Source of the DNA: Candidatus Endomicrobiellum dinenymphae
Lineage (GTDB): Bacteria > Elusimicrobiota > Endomicrobiia > Endomicrobiales > Endomicrobiaceae
Direction: 5' to 3'
NCBI GenBank assembly: GCA_020328135.1
Contig: JAIXNA010000008.1
Coordinates: 4,034 to 9,675 of the forward strand
Length of the DNA: 5,642 bases
In this document: positions 1-4,987 of the stretch, one piece after another
Numbering within the stretch: position 1 is the stretch's first letter
How the letters are laid out: each line of letters starts with the position of its first letter
Program-made: the position numbers and the translations under genes
The notes under the pieces: generated by a model
Databases searched by the model: none
Seen by the model: only the letters and a program-made list of their open reading frames with translations
What the model was told of the DNA's origin: nothing

Positions 1-51
1 AAATTAGATTAAGTATTACCAAGAAGAAAGGCATTACAAAATAGCGATCTC

Positions 52-138
52 TAAAAACCTTTAGTTTTTCTATCTTTTAAGATTTCTATCGAATTTTTAA
101 AAATTTTGGAAATTTTTTATCAAAGCATAAAAACCTTT
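52..138. repeat. Short direct repeat pair in AT-rich tail of the window
   Basis: The 11-base string TAAAAACCTTT occurs at 52-62 and again at 128-138, each followed two bases later by a T-rich stretch. Between the copies lies an almost GC-free segment with a perfect 14-base AT palindrome at 92-105. The left 119 bases hold no gene I can support. An ATG on the minus strand at 34-32 opens a frame that runs off the window edge (MPFFLVILNLI), but it has no ribosome binding site, so I do not call it. The repeat may be chance in such AT-rich DNA or the scar of a small duplication. Confidence 0.3.
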
Positions 139-218
139 GTCTTTTGCTTCTTGTTTTTTGTCAGTTTAGAGCGAAAATCACCTAACGCTCTGCCTAATTC
201 TAGGTAATCTGAACCCAT
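120..218 (-). CDS. Possible 32-residue ORF directly after mnmE
   Basis: This short frame starts with ATG one base after the mnmE stop. It has an AGGA ribosome binding site at 226-229, seven bases upstream and inside the last mnmE codons, so translational coupling is plausible. The product begins MGSDYLELGRALGDFRSKL and ends in a lysine-rich tail; it has no membrane segment and no motif I recognise. The frame closes with TGA followed at once by TAA, after which the same frame stays open for another 21 codons to a TAG. It could therefore be the 5' remnant of a once longer gene, or a genuine small protein. Function unknown. Confidence 0.4.
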   Translation of the reverse strand: MGSDYLELGRALGDFRSKLTKNKKQKTKVFML

Positions 219-219
219 T

Positions 220-1602
220 TTATTTTCCTATGCAAAAGGTTGAAAAAATTGTATCTAAAATATCTTGCTTAACATTAATACCTAAAATTTCGTTTAATGC
301 TGCCTGTGCCGACACCGCTTCAAAACATGCAATTTCGTCGGCATCTTTTGCAGTCAATACTTGCTTTGTTCTTATTAAGGTGTCTAAAGCGTTTTGTAAT
401 AATATAAAATGACGGGAATTTATCATCACATAATCGCTTGAATAATCTGAAACGCCTGCGATTTTTGCAATCTCATCTAATAACTTAGAAATGCCGGTTT
501 CAGTTTTTGCGGAAATTTTTATGACAGTAGAAAAGTTAGATTGTAAAATTGAGTCGATGTCACAAGATGAGTTTAAAGGCAAATCGGATTTATTTAACAC
601 GCCTATAACGGGCGTATTTAAATTTGATTTCTTCAAAAAATCTGCAATCTGCGCATCGTTTTGATCTAATTGTGAAGAAGTATCAAACATCCATATTAAC
701 ATATCGGCAGAGGCGATAATTTCTTTGGTTTTTTCTTGTCCTAAAAATTCAATTGAATTACCAGCATGATCCCTAAGACCTGCCGTGTCCATAATTGTAA
801 GCGGAATACCGTGACAGTCAATAGTCTCTTCAATGGCATCTGTTGTAGTTCCTGCAATATCTGTGACAATTGCCCTATTTTTGCCTAAAATTGCATTAAG
901 CAAAGAGGACTTCCCTGCGTTTGGCTTCCCTATGATTGCAACTTTTATCCCGTTTTGCAGAATTTTACTTGCTCTATAGGAATTTAAAAGATTTTGAATA
1001 CTTTCTATGTACGAATCAAGTCTCAAAAGTTTCTCATCACGAGATAAAAACATGATATTTTCTTCAGGATGATCTAAATTTGCTTCCATAAAGGCGATGA
1101 GATTTGTAACGGAATCTCTAATATTTTTGATTTTTTGTGAAAAGATACCGCTGACATTATTTAAAGCAGCTTTTGCAGATGTCGTGGTTTTACTTGTTAT
1201 TAAAGAGCATACGGCTTCCGCTTTTGCGAGATCTTTTTTACCATTTAAAAACGCTCTATAGGTGAATTCGCCTGGTTCTGCCGGTCTTGCGCCGTTTTTG
1301 TATAAAAGATTTAAAATCTCATTGATTATTAAGGTGTTTCCGTGGACAGAAATTTCTACTAAGTTTTCGCCCGTATATGTATGCGGCGCTGTAAAAAAGG
1401 CGCAAAGAACTTCATCTTTTTTTTCTGCGCCATCAACAATATATCCGTGTTTAACTTGCTGCTCAGGCTTAGATTTGGTTTGGAATATTTTGCTTATAAC
1501 TTGAAATGCCTCTTGTCCAGATAAACGAATAACTGCAATCGCGGATCTCCCGGCAGCAGTTGATAACGCGGTAATGGTGTCTTCTTTTAGATAGTTCATC
1601 AT
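220..1602 (-). CDS. mnmE: tRNA modification GTPase MnmE (TrmE)
   Basis: MnmE works with MnmG to install carboxymethylaminomethyl (or aminomethyl) groups on uridine 34 of tRNAs reading NNA/NNG codons; it is cytosolic, dimeric and potassium-activated. The 460 residues match the usual length (454 in E. coli). The N-terminal folate-binding domain carries DTITALSTAAG near residue 8 and PGEFTYRAFLNGKKDL at 110-125. A helical domain follows. The inserted G domain has G1 GKPNAGKS (225-232, with the potassium-ligand Asn 228), G2 around 250-255, G3 DTAG (272-275), G4 NKSD (337-340) and SAK (364-366). Glu285 aligns with the catalytic Glu282 of E. coli. The protein ends with the diagnostic CIGK, including the conserved Cys457. 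Two in-frame ATGs (1602 and 1599) open the gene and neither has a clear ribosome binding site; the upstream stop is 11 bases away, so coupled initiation is likely. One oddity: G2 reads GTTTD where the family usually has GTTRD. Confidence 0.97.
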   Translation of the reverse strand: MMNYLKEDTITALSTAAGRSAIAVIRLSGQEAFQVISKIFQTKSKPEQQVKHGYIVDGAEKKDEVLCAFFTAPHTYTGENLVEISVHGNTLIINEILNLLYKNGARPAEPGEFTYRAFLNGKKDLAKAEAVCSLITSKTTTSAKAALNNVSGIFSQKIKNIRDSVTNLIAFMEANLDHPEENIMFLSRDEKLLRLDSYIESIQNLLNSYRASKILQNGIKVAIIGKPNAGKSSLLNAILGKNRAIVTDIAGTTTDAIEETIDCHGIPLTIMDTAGLRDHAGNSIEFLGQEKTKEIIASADMLIWMFDTSSQLDQNDAQIADFLKKSNLNTPVIGVLNKSDLPLNSSCDIDSILQSNFSTVIKISAKTETGISKLLDEIAKIAGVSDYSSDYVMINSRHFILLQNALDTLIRTKQVLTAKDADEIACFEAVSAQAALNEILGINVKQDILDTIFSTFCIGK

Positions 1603-1613
1603 GCGCTATTAAC

Positions 1614-1967
1614 TTAAAATATTTTTTTAAGCGATAGAAGAAGTGTAATAATAAAAAATGGCAGCATTCTGTAACCCATAATTCTCAATTCCCTTTTGTT
1701 GGAAACTTCATAACCGACAAATAAAACAAGGACTACGATAGAATAAAACGAAAGTAACAATGCCGTTAAATATAGAGTTGCAGATACAATTATAAACTGA
1801 GAACATTGACCATATTTCAGTCCTGCCGCATCTTGCATCGTGTAAATAAATACGGCGATTAATGCGACCAGTAATGCCAAAAGAACCTCAAATGAGAATT
1901 TCATGAAGAGTCCAAATATCAACCCAAAAGAAAACACCAACAATGTCTGCAAACTAAATTTTTGCAT
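1614..1967 (-). CDS. Small multi-pass membrane protein, function unknown
   Basis: The 117-residue product is strongly hydrophobic, with likely transmembrane segments near residues 5-22, 25-43, 58-87 (long enough for one or two passes) and 101-113. Charged clusters lie between them: MQDAAGLKYGQ near 44-54 and SNKRELR near 89-95. I see no catalytic motif or family signature. I chose the ATG at 1967 because it follows a G-rich GGGGGAT and begins 11 bases after the FmdB-type gene stops. A longer version starting at TTG 1994 would overlap that gene and add only nine residues. The mnmE start is 11 bases further on, so it sits inside the helicase-to-mnmE transcript. The position alone does not show a role; integral membrane hypothetical protein is the safest label. 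Confidence 0.75.
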   Translation of the reverse strand: MQKFSLQTLLVFSFGLIFGLFMKFSFEVLLALLVALIAVFIYTMQDAAGLKYGQCSQFIIVSATLYLTALLLSFYSIVVLVLFVGYEVSNKRELRIMGYRMLPFFIITLLLSLKKIF

Positions 1968-1978
1968 AATCCCCCGGT

Positions 1979-2203
1979 TTAGCGACAACAGCAACTACTG
2001 GAACATTTATGTTTGCGCTCTAAAACTGCCGGGCACGAATCCGCGTCAGCGCAGTTTGATAGAGATGATTTAGCTGCGAAACTGGAAAACTGCTTCACAA
2101 TTTCATTGCTTTGGCATTCTGGACAGATTACAGAATCTTCACGAAAAACAAGGACTTCAAATTTTTTGTTACATTTTCTGCAAACAAATTCAAATAGTGG
2201 CAT
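1979..2203 (-). CDS. FmdB-family zinc-ribbon regulatory-type protein
   Basis: This 74-residue protein belongs to the small FmdB/CxxC_CxxC_SSSS family. The start MPLFEFVCRKC is characteristic, with two CxxC pairs (Cys8/Cys11 and Cys27/Cys30) that should bind one zinc ion. A short linker is followed by a cysteine- and serine-rich tail with CSSSCCC near the end. The family is named for a putative regulator near formamidase genes, but its members are mostly uncharacterised, so a regulatory role is family inference only. The ATG has an AGGA ribosome binding site nine bases upstream (2213-2216). The gene lies 26 bases after the DEAD-box helicase and 11 bases before the membrane-protein gene, which points to co-transcription. 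The cysteine-dense tail might bind a second metal; this is speculative. Confidence 0.88.
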   Translation of the reverse strand: MPLFEFVCRKCNKKFEVLVFREDSVICPECQSNEIVKQFSSFAAKSSLSNCADADSCPAVLERKHKCSSSCCCR

Positions 2204-2229
2204 AAAAGTTAGTCCTATCTTCCATAAAG

Positions 2230-3900
2230 TTAGTTGGCTATACGTCTTGAAAAATTTTTGTAACCAGAACGTTTTTCTGCGCCGTATGAAGAACCGTTAT
2301 TTCCCTTTGCAAGTTCAACCAAAACTCTCTTTCCTTTAATATTGCTTGAATGCAAAGCGCTAATTACGTTGTCAGCCTGATCTCGAGGAACTTCAACAAA
2401 AGAAAAAGCCTCTAAAATTTTAATATTTCCTACAGAATCGCCGCTTATTCCTGTTTCTCCGGCAATGGCTCCTACAAAATCTCCTGCTCTTACATTATCT
2501 TTTTTGCCTATGTTGATAAATAATCTTGCCATACTGCTGTTTCCTGCGCCGGTGTCAGAGTATTTGCTGCTTGAGGCGATTGCAAAAACGTCTGCTTTTT
2601 GTTCTTTCTTTTCAGAAATAAACATCATTTTTAAAAGAGCTGCCGCGACATCTAAAGAGGTGGTTTCATCTGCAATTAAAGATTCTGCCATTCTTGTGTA
2701 TTTTTCTAAATCCTTTTCTTTTAGAACTTCTTTTATTTTATCAAGCATTATTGTTGCTTTTGTGTTTTCAACGTCGGCAAGAGACGGAACCTGAACTCTC
2801 TTAATATTTGCTTTGGTATATCTCTGAATATCTCTTAACTTATAAATATCTTTGCCTGAAACAAAACTGTAAGCTTTGCCGGTTTTTCCAGCTCTGCCTG
2901 TTCTGCCTATTCTATGCACGTAATCTTCATCATCTTTTGGAACATCATAATTAAAAATCATATCTATATCGTCAACGTCTATACCTCTAGCTGCTACATC
3001 TGTAGCAATAAGAAGCTCTATCGCCCCGCTTCTGAATTTTGTCATCACTCTGTCCCTTTGCGACTGATTCATGTCTCCGTGAAGAGCATCTGCAGCGTAG
3101 CCTCTTGCTTGAAGAGAAGAAGTAATTTCGTCAACTCTCCTTTTTGTATTACAAAAAACAATAGAAAGATTTGGGGCGTACATATCAAGGCATCTTGTAA
3201 GAGCCTCGAGTTTTTGATGTTCTCTAATGTCAAAATAATACTGTTCAATTAAAGGCACGGTTAATTTTTCACTGACAACTTTTATAGTTTCGGGGCGGCA
3301 CTGATATTTTTTCGTAAGGAACAGAAATTCCTTAGGCATCGTAGCCGAGAAAAAAACAGTTTGTCTTTCTTCAGGCATACTCTTAAGAATTAATTCTATG
3401 TCGTCTCTAAATCCCATATCAAGCATTTCGTCGGCTTCGTCTAAAACTACAGTAGAAGCTGTGCCGAGTTTCAATGTTTTGCGTTCCAAATGATCTATAA
3501 CTCTGCCAGGCGTACCTATGACAATTTGCGCTCCTTTGTGAAGAGCGGCAATCTGCCTCTGAATAGGCTGTCCGCCGTAAACAGGCACTATATTAATACC
3601 CTTTTTGTACTTTGAGAAAAGTTTTAACTCTTCTGCAACCTGTATTGCAAGTTCTCTAGTAGGGCATAAAATTATTGTCTGTACAACTTTGTTTTTTACG
3701 TCAATTTTTTCTAAGACAGGAATACCAAAAGCTGCTGTTTTTCCTGTACCTGTTTGGGCTTGACCTATAATGTCTATACCTTTCATCATTTTAGGTATGG
3801 AGAGACTTTGAATGGGCGTAGCTTCTTCAAAACCCAAATCTTCAACCGCTTTAATTATTTCGTTTGATAAGTTTAATTCACTAAATTTTAATGTTGTCAT
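2230..3900 (-). CDS. deaD: DEAD-box ATP-dependent RNA helicase, DeaD/CshA type
   Basis: This is an ATP-dependent RNA helicase of the group that unwinds structured RNA in ribosome assembly, mRNA decay and cold adaptation. All core motifs are present in the 556 residues: Q motif with EATPIQ (26-31), motif I AQTGTGKT (48-55), PTRELA (80-85), TPGR (130-133), DEAD (154-157), SAT (185-187), ATDVAARGID (299-308) and HRIGRTGRAG (329-338). A helical linker leads to a DbpA-type RNA-binding domain at about 457-530, starting MARLFINIGKKDNVRAGD. A short basic Gly/Ser/Arg tail (532-556) replaces the long tail of E. coli CsdA (629 residues). The start is set by AAAGGA at 3911-3916, ten bases upstream. DeaD, CshA and CsdA names overlap, so the paralogue assignment is approximate. 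It heads the gene cluster leading to mnmE. Confidence 0.95.
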   Translation of the reverse strand: MTTLKFSELNLSNEIIKAVEDLGFEEATPIQSLSIPKMMKGIDIIGQAQTGTGKTAAFGIPVLEKIDVKNKVVQTIILCPTRELAIQVAEELKLFSKYKKGINIVPVYGGQPIQRQIAALHKGAQIVIGTPGRVIDHLERKTLKLGTASTVVLDEADEMLDMGFRDDIELILKSMPEERQTVFFSATMPKEFLFLTKKYQCRPETIKVVSEKLTVPLIEQYYFDIREHQKLEALTRCLDMYAPNLSIVFCNTKRRVDEITSSLQARGYAADALHGDMNQSQRDRVMTKFRSGAIELLIATDVAARGIDVDDIDMIFNYDVPKDDEDYVHRIGRTGRAGKTGKAYSFVSGKDIYKLRDIQRYTKANIKRVQVPSLADVENTKATIMLDKIKEVLKEKDLEKYTRMAESLIADETTSLDVAAALLKMMFISEKKEQKADVFAIASSSKYSDTGAGNSSMARLFINIGKKDNVRAGDFVGAIAGETGISGDSVGNIKILEAFSFVEVPRDQADNVISALHSSNIKGKRVLVELAKGNNGSSYGAEKRSGYKNFSRRIAN

Positions 3901-3902
3901 TG

Positions 3903-3944
3903 CTACATTTTCCTTTGGAGCGAAGCTCCTCTATTGCTAATCAT
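3903..3944 (-). CDS. Possible 13-codon upstream ORF (leader peptide) before deaD
   Basis: An ATG at 3944 opens a frame encoding MISNRGASLQRKM and ends at TAG two bases before the helicase ATG. An AAGG lies ten bases upstream of this ATG. The short frame covers the helicase ribosome binding site (3911-3916) and the hairpin at 3917-3929, so ribosomes translating it would melt the hairpin and stop beside the real start. The layout would allow translational coupling, but such a short frame can also occur by chance, and no expression evidence is visible in sequence. Confidence 0.25.
   Translation of the reverse strand: MISNRGASLQRKM
3911..3929 (-). promoter_or_regulatory. Hairpin abutting the deaD ribosome binding site
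   Basis: On the minus strand GGAGC-TTC-GCTCC (3929-3917) forms a perfect five-pair stem directly followed by the ribosome binding site AAAGGA (3916-3911), ten bases from the helicase ATG. The 5' arm holds an AGGAG that would itself look like a ribosome binding site but is too far from the start. Helicases of this group often have regulated 5' leaders, so the hairpin may tune initiation. Alternatively, GGAGCGAAGCTCC may be a copy of a dispersed intergenic palindrome. Confidence 0.4.
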
Positions 3945-3953
3945 TAAGCTTAT

Positions 3954-4023
3954 GCCTTGCGGACTAGTCGACGCCTTGCGGGTTTGCTCTTCTCTTTCTC
4001 AGTCGTCTGAGCATAGCGAGAAA
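3954..4023 (-). repeat. GC-richer structured patch upstream of deaD: repeats and exclusive hairpins
   Basis: This part of the 159-base gap between the DUF116 gene and deaD is clearly richer in GC than its surroundings. It holds a direct repeat CCGCAAGGC (minus-strand sense) at 3954-3962 and 3973-3981, flanking overlapping palindromes GACTAGTC (3962-3969) and GTCGAC (3967-3972). Next is a hairpin CTCAG-loop-CTGAG at 3998-4011. The bases TTTCTC (3995-4000) can instead pair with GAGAAA (4018-4023), which excludes the first hairpin. This could be a switching 5' leader of the helicase or a copy of a REP-like intergenic element; the sequence alone does not decide. I see no strong promoter here. Confidence 0.35.
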
Positions 4024-4059
4024 TCCACGTTTAGATAAATTATTTGCTAACACTTTAGT

Positions 4060-4539
4060 TTAACCATATTTCAATACCTTTGCAACTTCCGTTAAGTTTG
4101 TATCTGTGGCTGCGCACCCGTCTTTTGTAAGTGGCACAAACTGCACCGCTACATTTTCTTCTTTGAGCATTTTAAACGCTTGATCTCCCTCAAAAAAACA
4201 GGCAATACCAACTATGGCTTTCGGTTTTTGCTCTTTTATAATTTTACCGATAGCTCTTCCTCCTTTGACAACGTAAAGAGCTTTATAGTCTAAACTGTTT
4301 ACGAGCTTGCTTATATCGTTTATTTTGCAGCTGCCGCATTCTTTGCAGATGTAGTAGCTATCCTTTTCAACGGCAGTGCAAACCACAACATTTCGCATAC
4401 AGTGAGGGGTAAAAACGACACGTTGATTAAAAGGAACAGAGGCGAACTTTTTTACTTGGAAGCTGTTTTGTTTAAAAGTAAAGATTTTACGGGCATGTTC
4501 TTCGCTCTTTTTTTGCAACCTACATAATCTCATGACCAT
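4060..4539 (-). CDS. DUF116 family cysteine-rich protein
   Basis: The 159-residue product matches the DUF116 pattern: TPHCMR (44-49), Cys54, a YYICKECGSCKI segment (62-73) with Cys65/68/71, KGGRAIGKII (92-101), the VGIACFFEGD segment (110-119) with Cys114, and PLTKDGCAATDTNL (136-149) with Cys142. The conserved cysteines suggest metal or iron-sulfur binding, but the function of the family is not established. There is no N-terminal membrane segment; some relatives have one, so this is a short, soluble-looking form. The start is ATG at 4539 or the second ATG at 4533 (MRLCRLQ). No ribosome binding site precedes either, and a good promoter sits so close that the transcript would begin at about the first ATG. 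It is separated from deaD by 159 bases and probably forms its own unit, with possible read-through. Confidence 0.85.
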   Translation of the reverse strand: MVMRLCRLQKKSEEHARKIFTFKQNSFQVKKFASVPFNQRVVFTPHCMRNVVVCTAVEKDSYYICKECGSCKINDISKLVNSLDYKALYVVKGGRAIGKIIKEQKPKAIVGIACFFEGDQAFKMLKEENVAVQFVPLTKDGCAATDTNLTEVAKVLKYG

Positions 4540-4545
4540 GACAGG

Positions 4546-4574
4546 ATTCTACCAAATATTGATTGGAAAATCAA
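4546..4574 (-). promoter_or_regulatory. Sigma-70-type promoter for the DUF116 gene
   Basis: On the minus strand TTGATT (4574-4569) and TAGAAT (4551-4546) are separated by exactly 17 bases and match the -35 and -10 consensus at four and five of six positions. Transcription starting seven bases after the -10 box would begin at about 4539, the A of the first ATG. That predicts a leaderless or nearly leaderless mRNA and fits the lack of a ribosome binding site. Confidence 0.5.
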
Positions 4575-4597
4575 AAAAGCGTATCACATCATGTAAA

Positions 4598-4625
4598 ACG
4601 ACATCAAAAAAGAGCAAAATATATT
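4598..4625 (+). promoter_or_regulatory. Weak candidate promoter for the transporter leader
   Basis: ACGACA (4598-4603) and TATATT (4620-4625) lie 16 bases apart and match the -35 and -10 consensus at four and five of six positions. It would start transcription near 4632, inside the first hairpin and upstream of the small ORF at 4669. An alternative pair, TTGATT at 4559-4564 with TATCAC at 4582-4587, is weaker at its -10 box. The position between divergent genes supports a promoter somewhere here; this exact site is tentative. Confidence 0.3.
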
Positions 4626-4627
4626 AC

Positions 4628-4650
4628 TCTAATCCCGCATGGGGATTAGA
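4628..4650. other. Perfect 9-bp inverted repeat
   Basis: TCTAATCCC (4628-4636) and GGGATTAGA (4642-4650) form a perfect nine-pair stem around a five-base loop, GCATG. There is no T run on either side in either orientation, so it does not look like an intrinsic terminator. It sits between the divergent genes, right after a candidate -10 box and before the ATG at 4651, where it could serve as an operator for a dimeric regulator or as the first hairpin of the plus-strand transcript. Confidence 0.6.
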
Positions 4651-4668
4651 ATGAAAAAGGAAACTAAA

Positions 4669-4776
4669 ATGAAAATTCTTAAAACTTTAGACAAACAATG
4701 CCCTTCCCGGCAGTTTCGTCGCCACTCCTTTCAAATCAAAGAAAGGAGAATTGCTACGGCGTTACACAATGCATAA
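4669..4776 (+). CDS. Possible 35-residue basic peptide upstream of the transporter
   Basis: ATG at 4669 has a good AAGGA ribosome binding site (4657-4661) seven bases upstream. An in-frame ATG at 4651 would add six residues but lacks one. The product begins MKILKTLDKQCPSRQFRRH and ends IATALHNA; it is rich in Lys and Arg and has no recognised domain. An 8-bp hairpin (4725-4748) lies inside it. It may be a leader peptide for the transporter, a small protein, or the 5' part of a decayed gene whose later pieces appear in other frames downstream. It does not show a run of codons for one amino acid as classical attenuator peptides do. Confidence 0.4.
   Translation: MKILKTLDKQCPSRQFRRHSFQIKERRIATALHNA
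4725..4748 (+). other. Perfect 8-bp hairpin inside the small leader ORF
   Basis: CTCCTTTC (4725-4732) pairs fully with GAAAGGAG (4741-4748) around an eight-base A-rich loop. The CGCC at 4720-4723 and GGCG at 4758-4761 could extend it as an outer stem with an unequal internal loop. The 3' arm contains AGGAG, a ribosome-binding-site-like sequence that the stem would hide; the next ATG (4769) begins only an 11-codon frame. No T run follows, so it is not a terminator. Confidence 0.45.
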
Positions 4777-4915
4777 ATTTGACAAAACTCAAAAAAGTTA
4801 TTAGACTCTGCTGCGTGCATTGACGCAAAAGTATTCCATGATGCGCCAATGTGCAAAAATGAAGAAAAGTTTTATTAGATGATGAATGTACGAAATACAA
4901 TTATGCTGATGTTAA

Positions 4916-4953
4916 AGGCGCTGAGGATTTAGTCACGTCTTTCAGCGTTTTTT
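4916..4953 (+). terminator. Candidate intrinsic terminator or attenuator before the transporter
   Basis: CGCTGA (4919-4924) pairs with TCAGCG (4942-4947), with two further G-U pairs possible on the loop side, and six T residues follow (4948-4953). An AAAGG tract before the stem pairs with the T run as in many bacterial intrinsic terminators. The loop is rather large (17 bases). It ends only 34 bases before the transporter GTG on the same strand. That position fits an attenuator in the transporter leader better than the end of an unrelated gene. GCGCC at 4843-4847 could pair with GGCGC at 4917-4921 and so compete with the terminator stem. Confidence 0.4.
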
Positions 4954-4975
4954 CGCGTAAAAATGATGAGGGAAT

Positions 4976-4980
4976 AGGGG
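4976..4980 (+). promoter_or_regulatory. Ribosome binding site of the transporter gene
   Basis: AGGGG ends seven bases before GTG at 4988. It decides the start: an in-frame TAA lies at 4982-4984, so the gene cannot begin further upstream, and GTG with this site is the best placed start before the first conserved residues. Confidence 0.6.
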
Positions 4981-4987
4981 CTAACGA

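Noticed and set aside
92..105. 14-base perfect palindrome AATTTTTAAAAATT as a terminator for the mnmE cluster
   Set aside because: It is made only of A and T, so the RNA stem would be very weak; it may be chance in this AT-rich tail.
230..1504. Plus-strand open frames at 230-412 and 1262-1504
   Set aside because: They are antisense to mnmE, whose motifs are unmistakable across the same bases.
1968..1994. Longer start for the membrane protein at TTG 1994
   Set aside because: It would overlap the end of the FmdB-type gene, uses a rare start, and the ATG at 1967 has a G-rich ribosome-binding-like sequence just upstream.
2013..3252. Plus-strand open frames at 2013-2339, 2465-2794 and 2914-3252
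   Set aside because: They lie antisense to well-supported fmdB and deaD codons, have no domain content and no good ribosome binding sites.
3946..3972. HindIII, SpeI and SalI recognition sequences close together (AAGCTT, ACTAGT, GTCGAC), resembling a cloning polylinker
   Set aside because: The flanking sequence continues into a native leader and no other vector sequence is present; short palindromes in a structured intergenic patch explain it.
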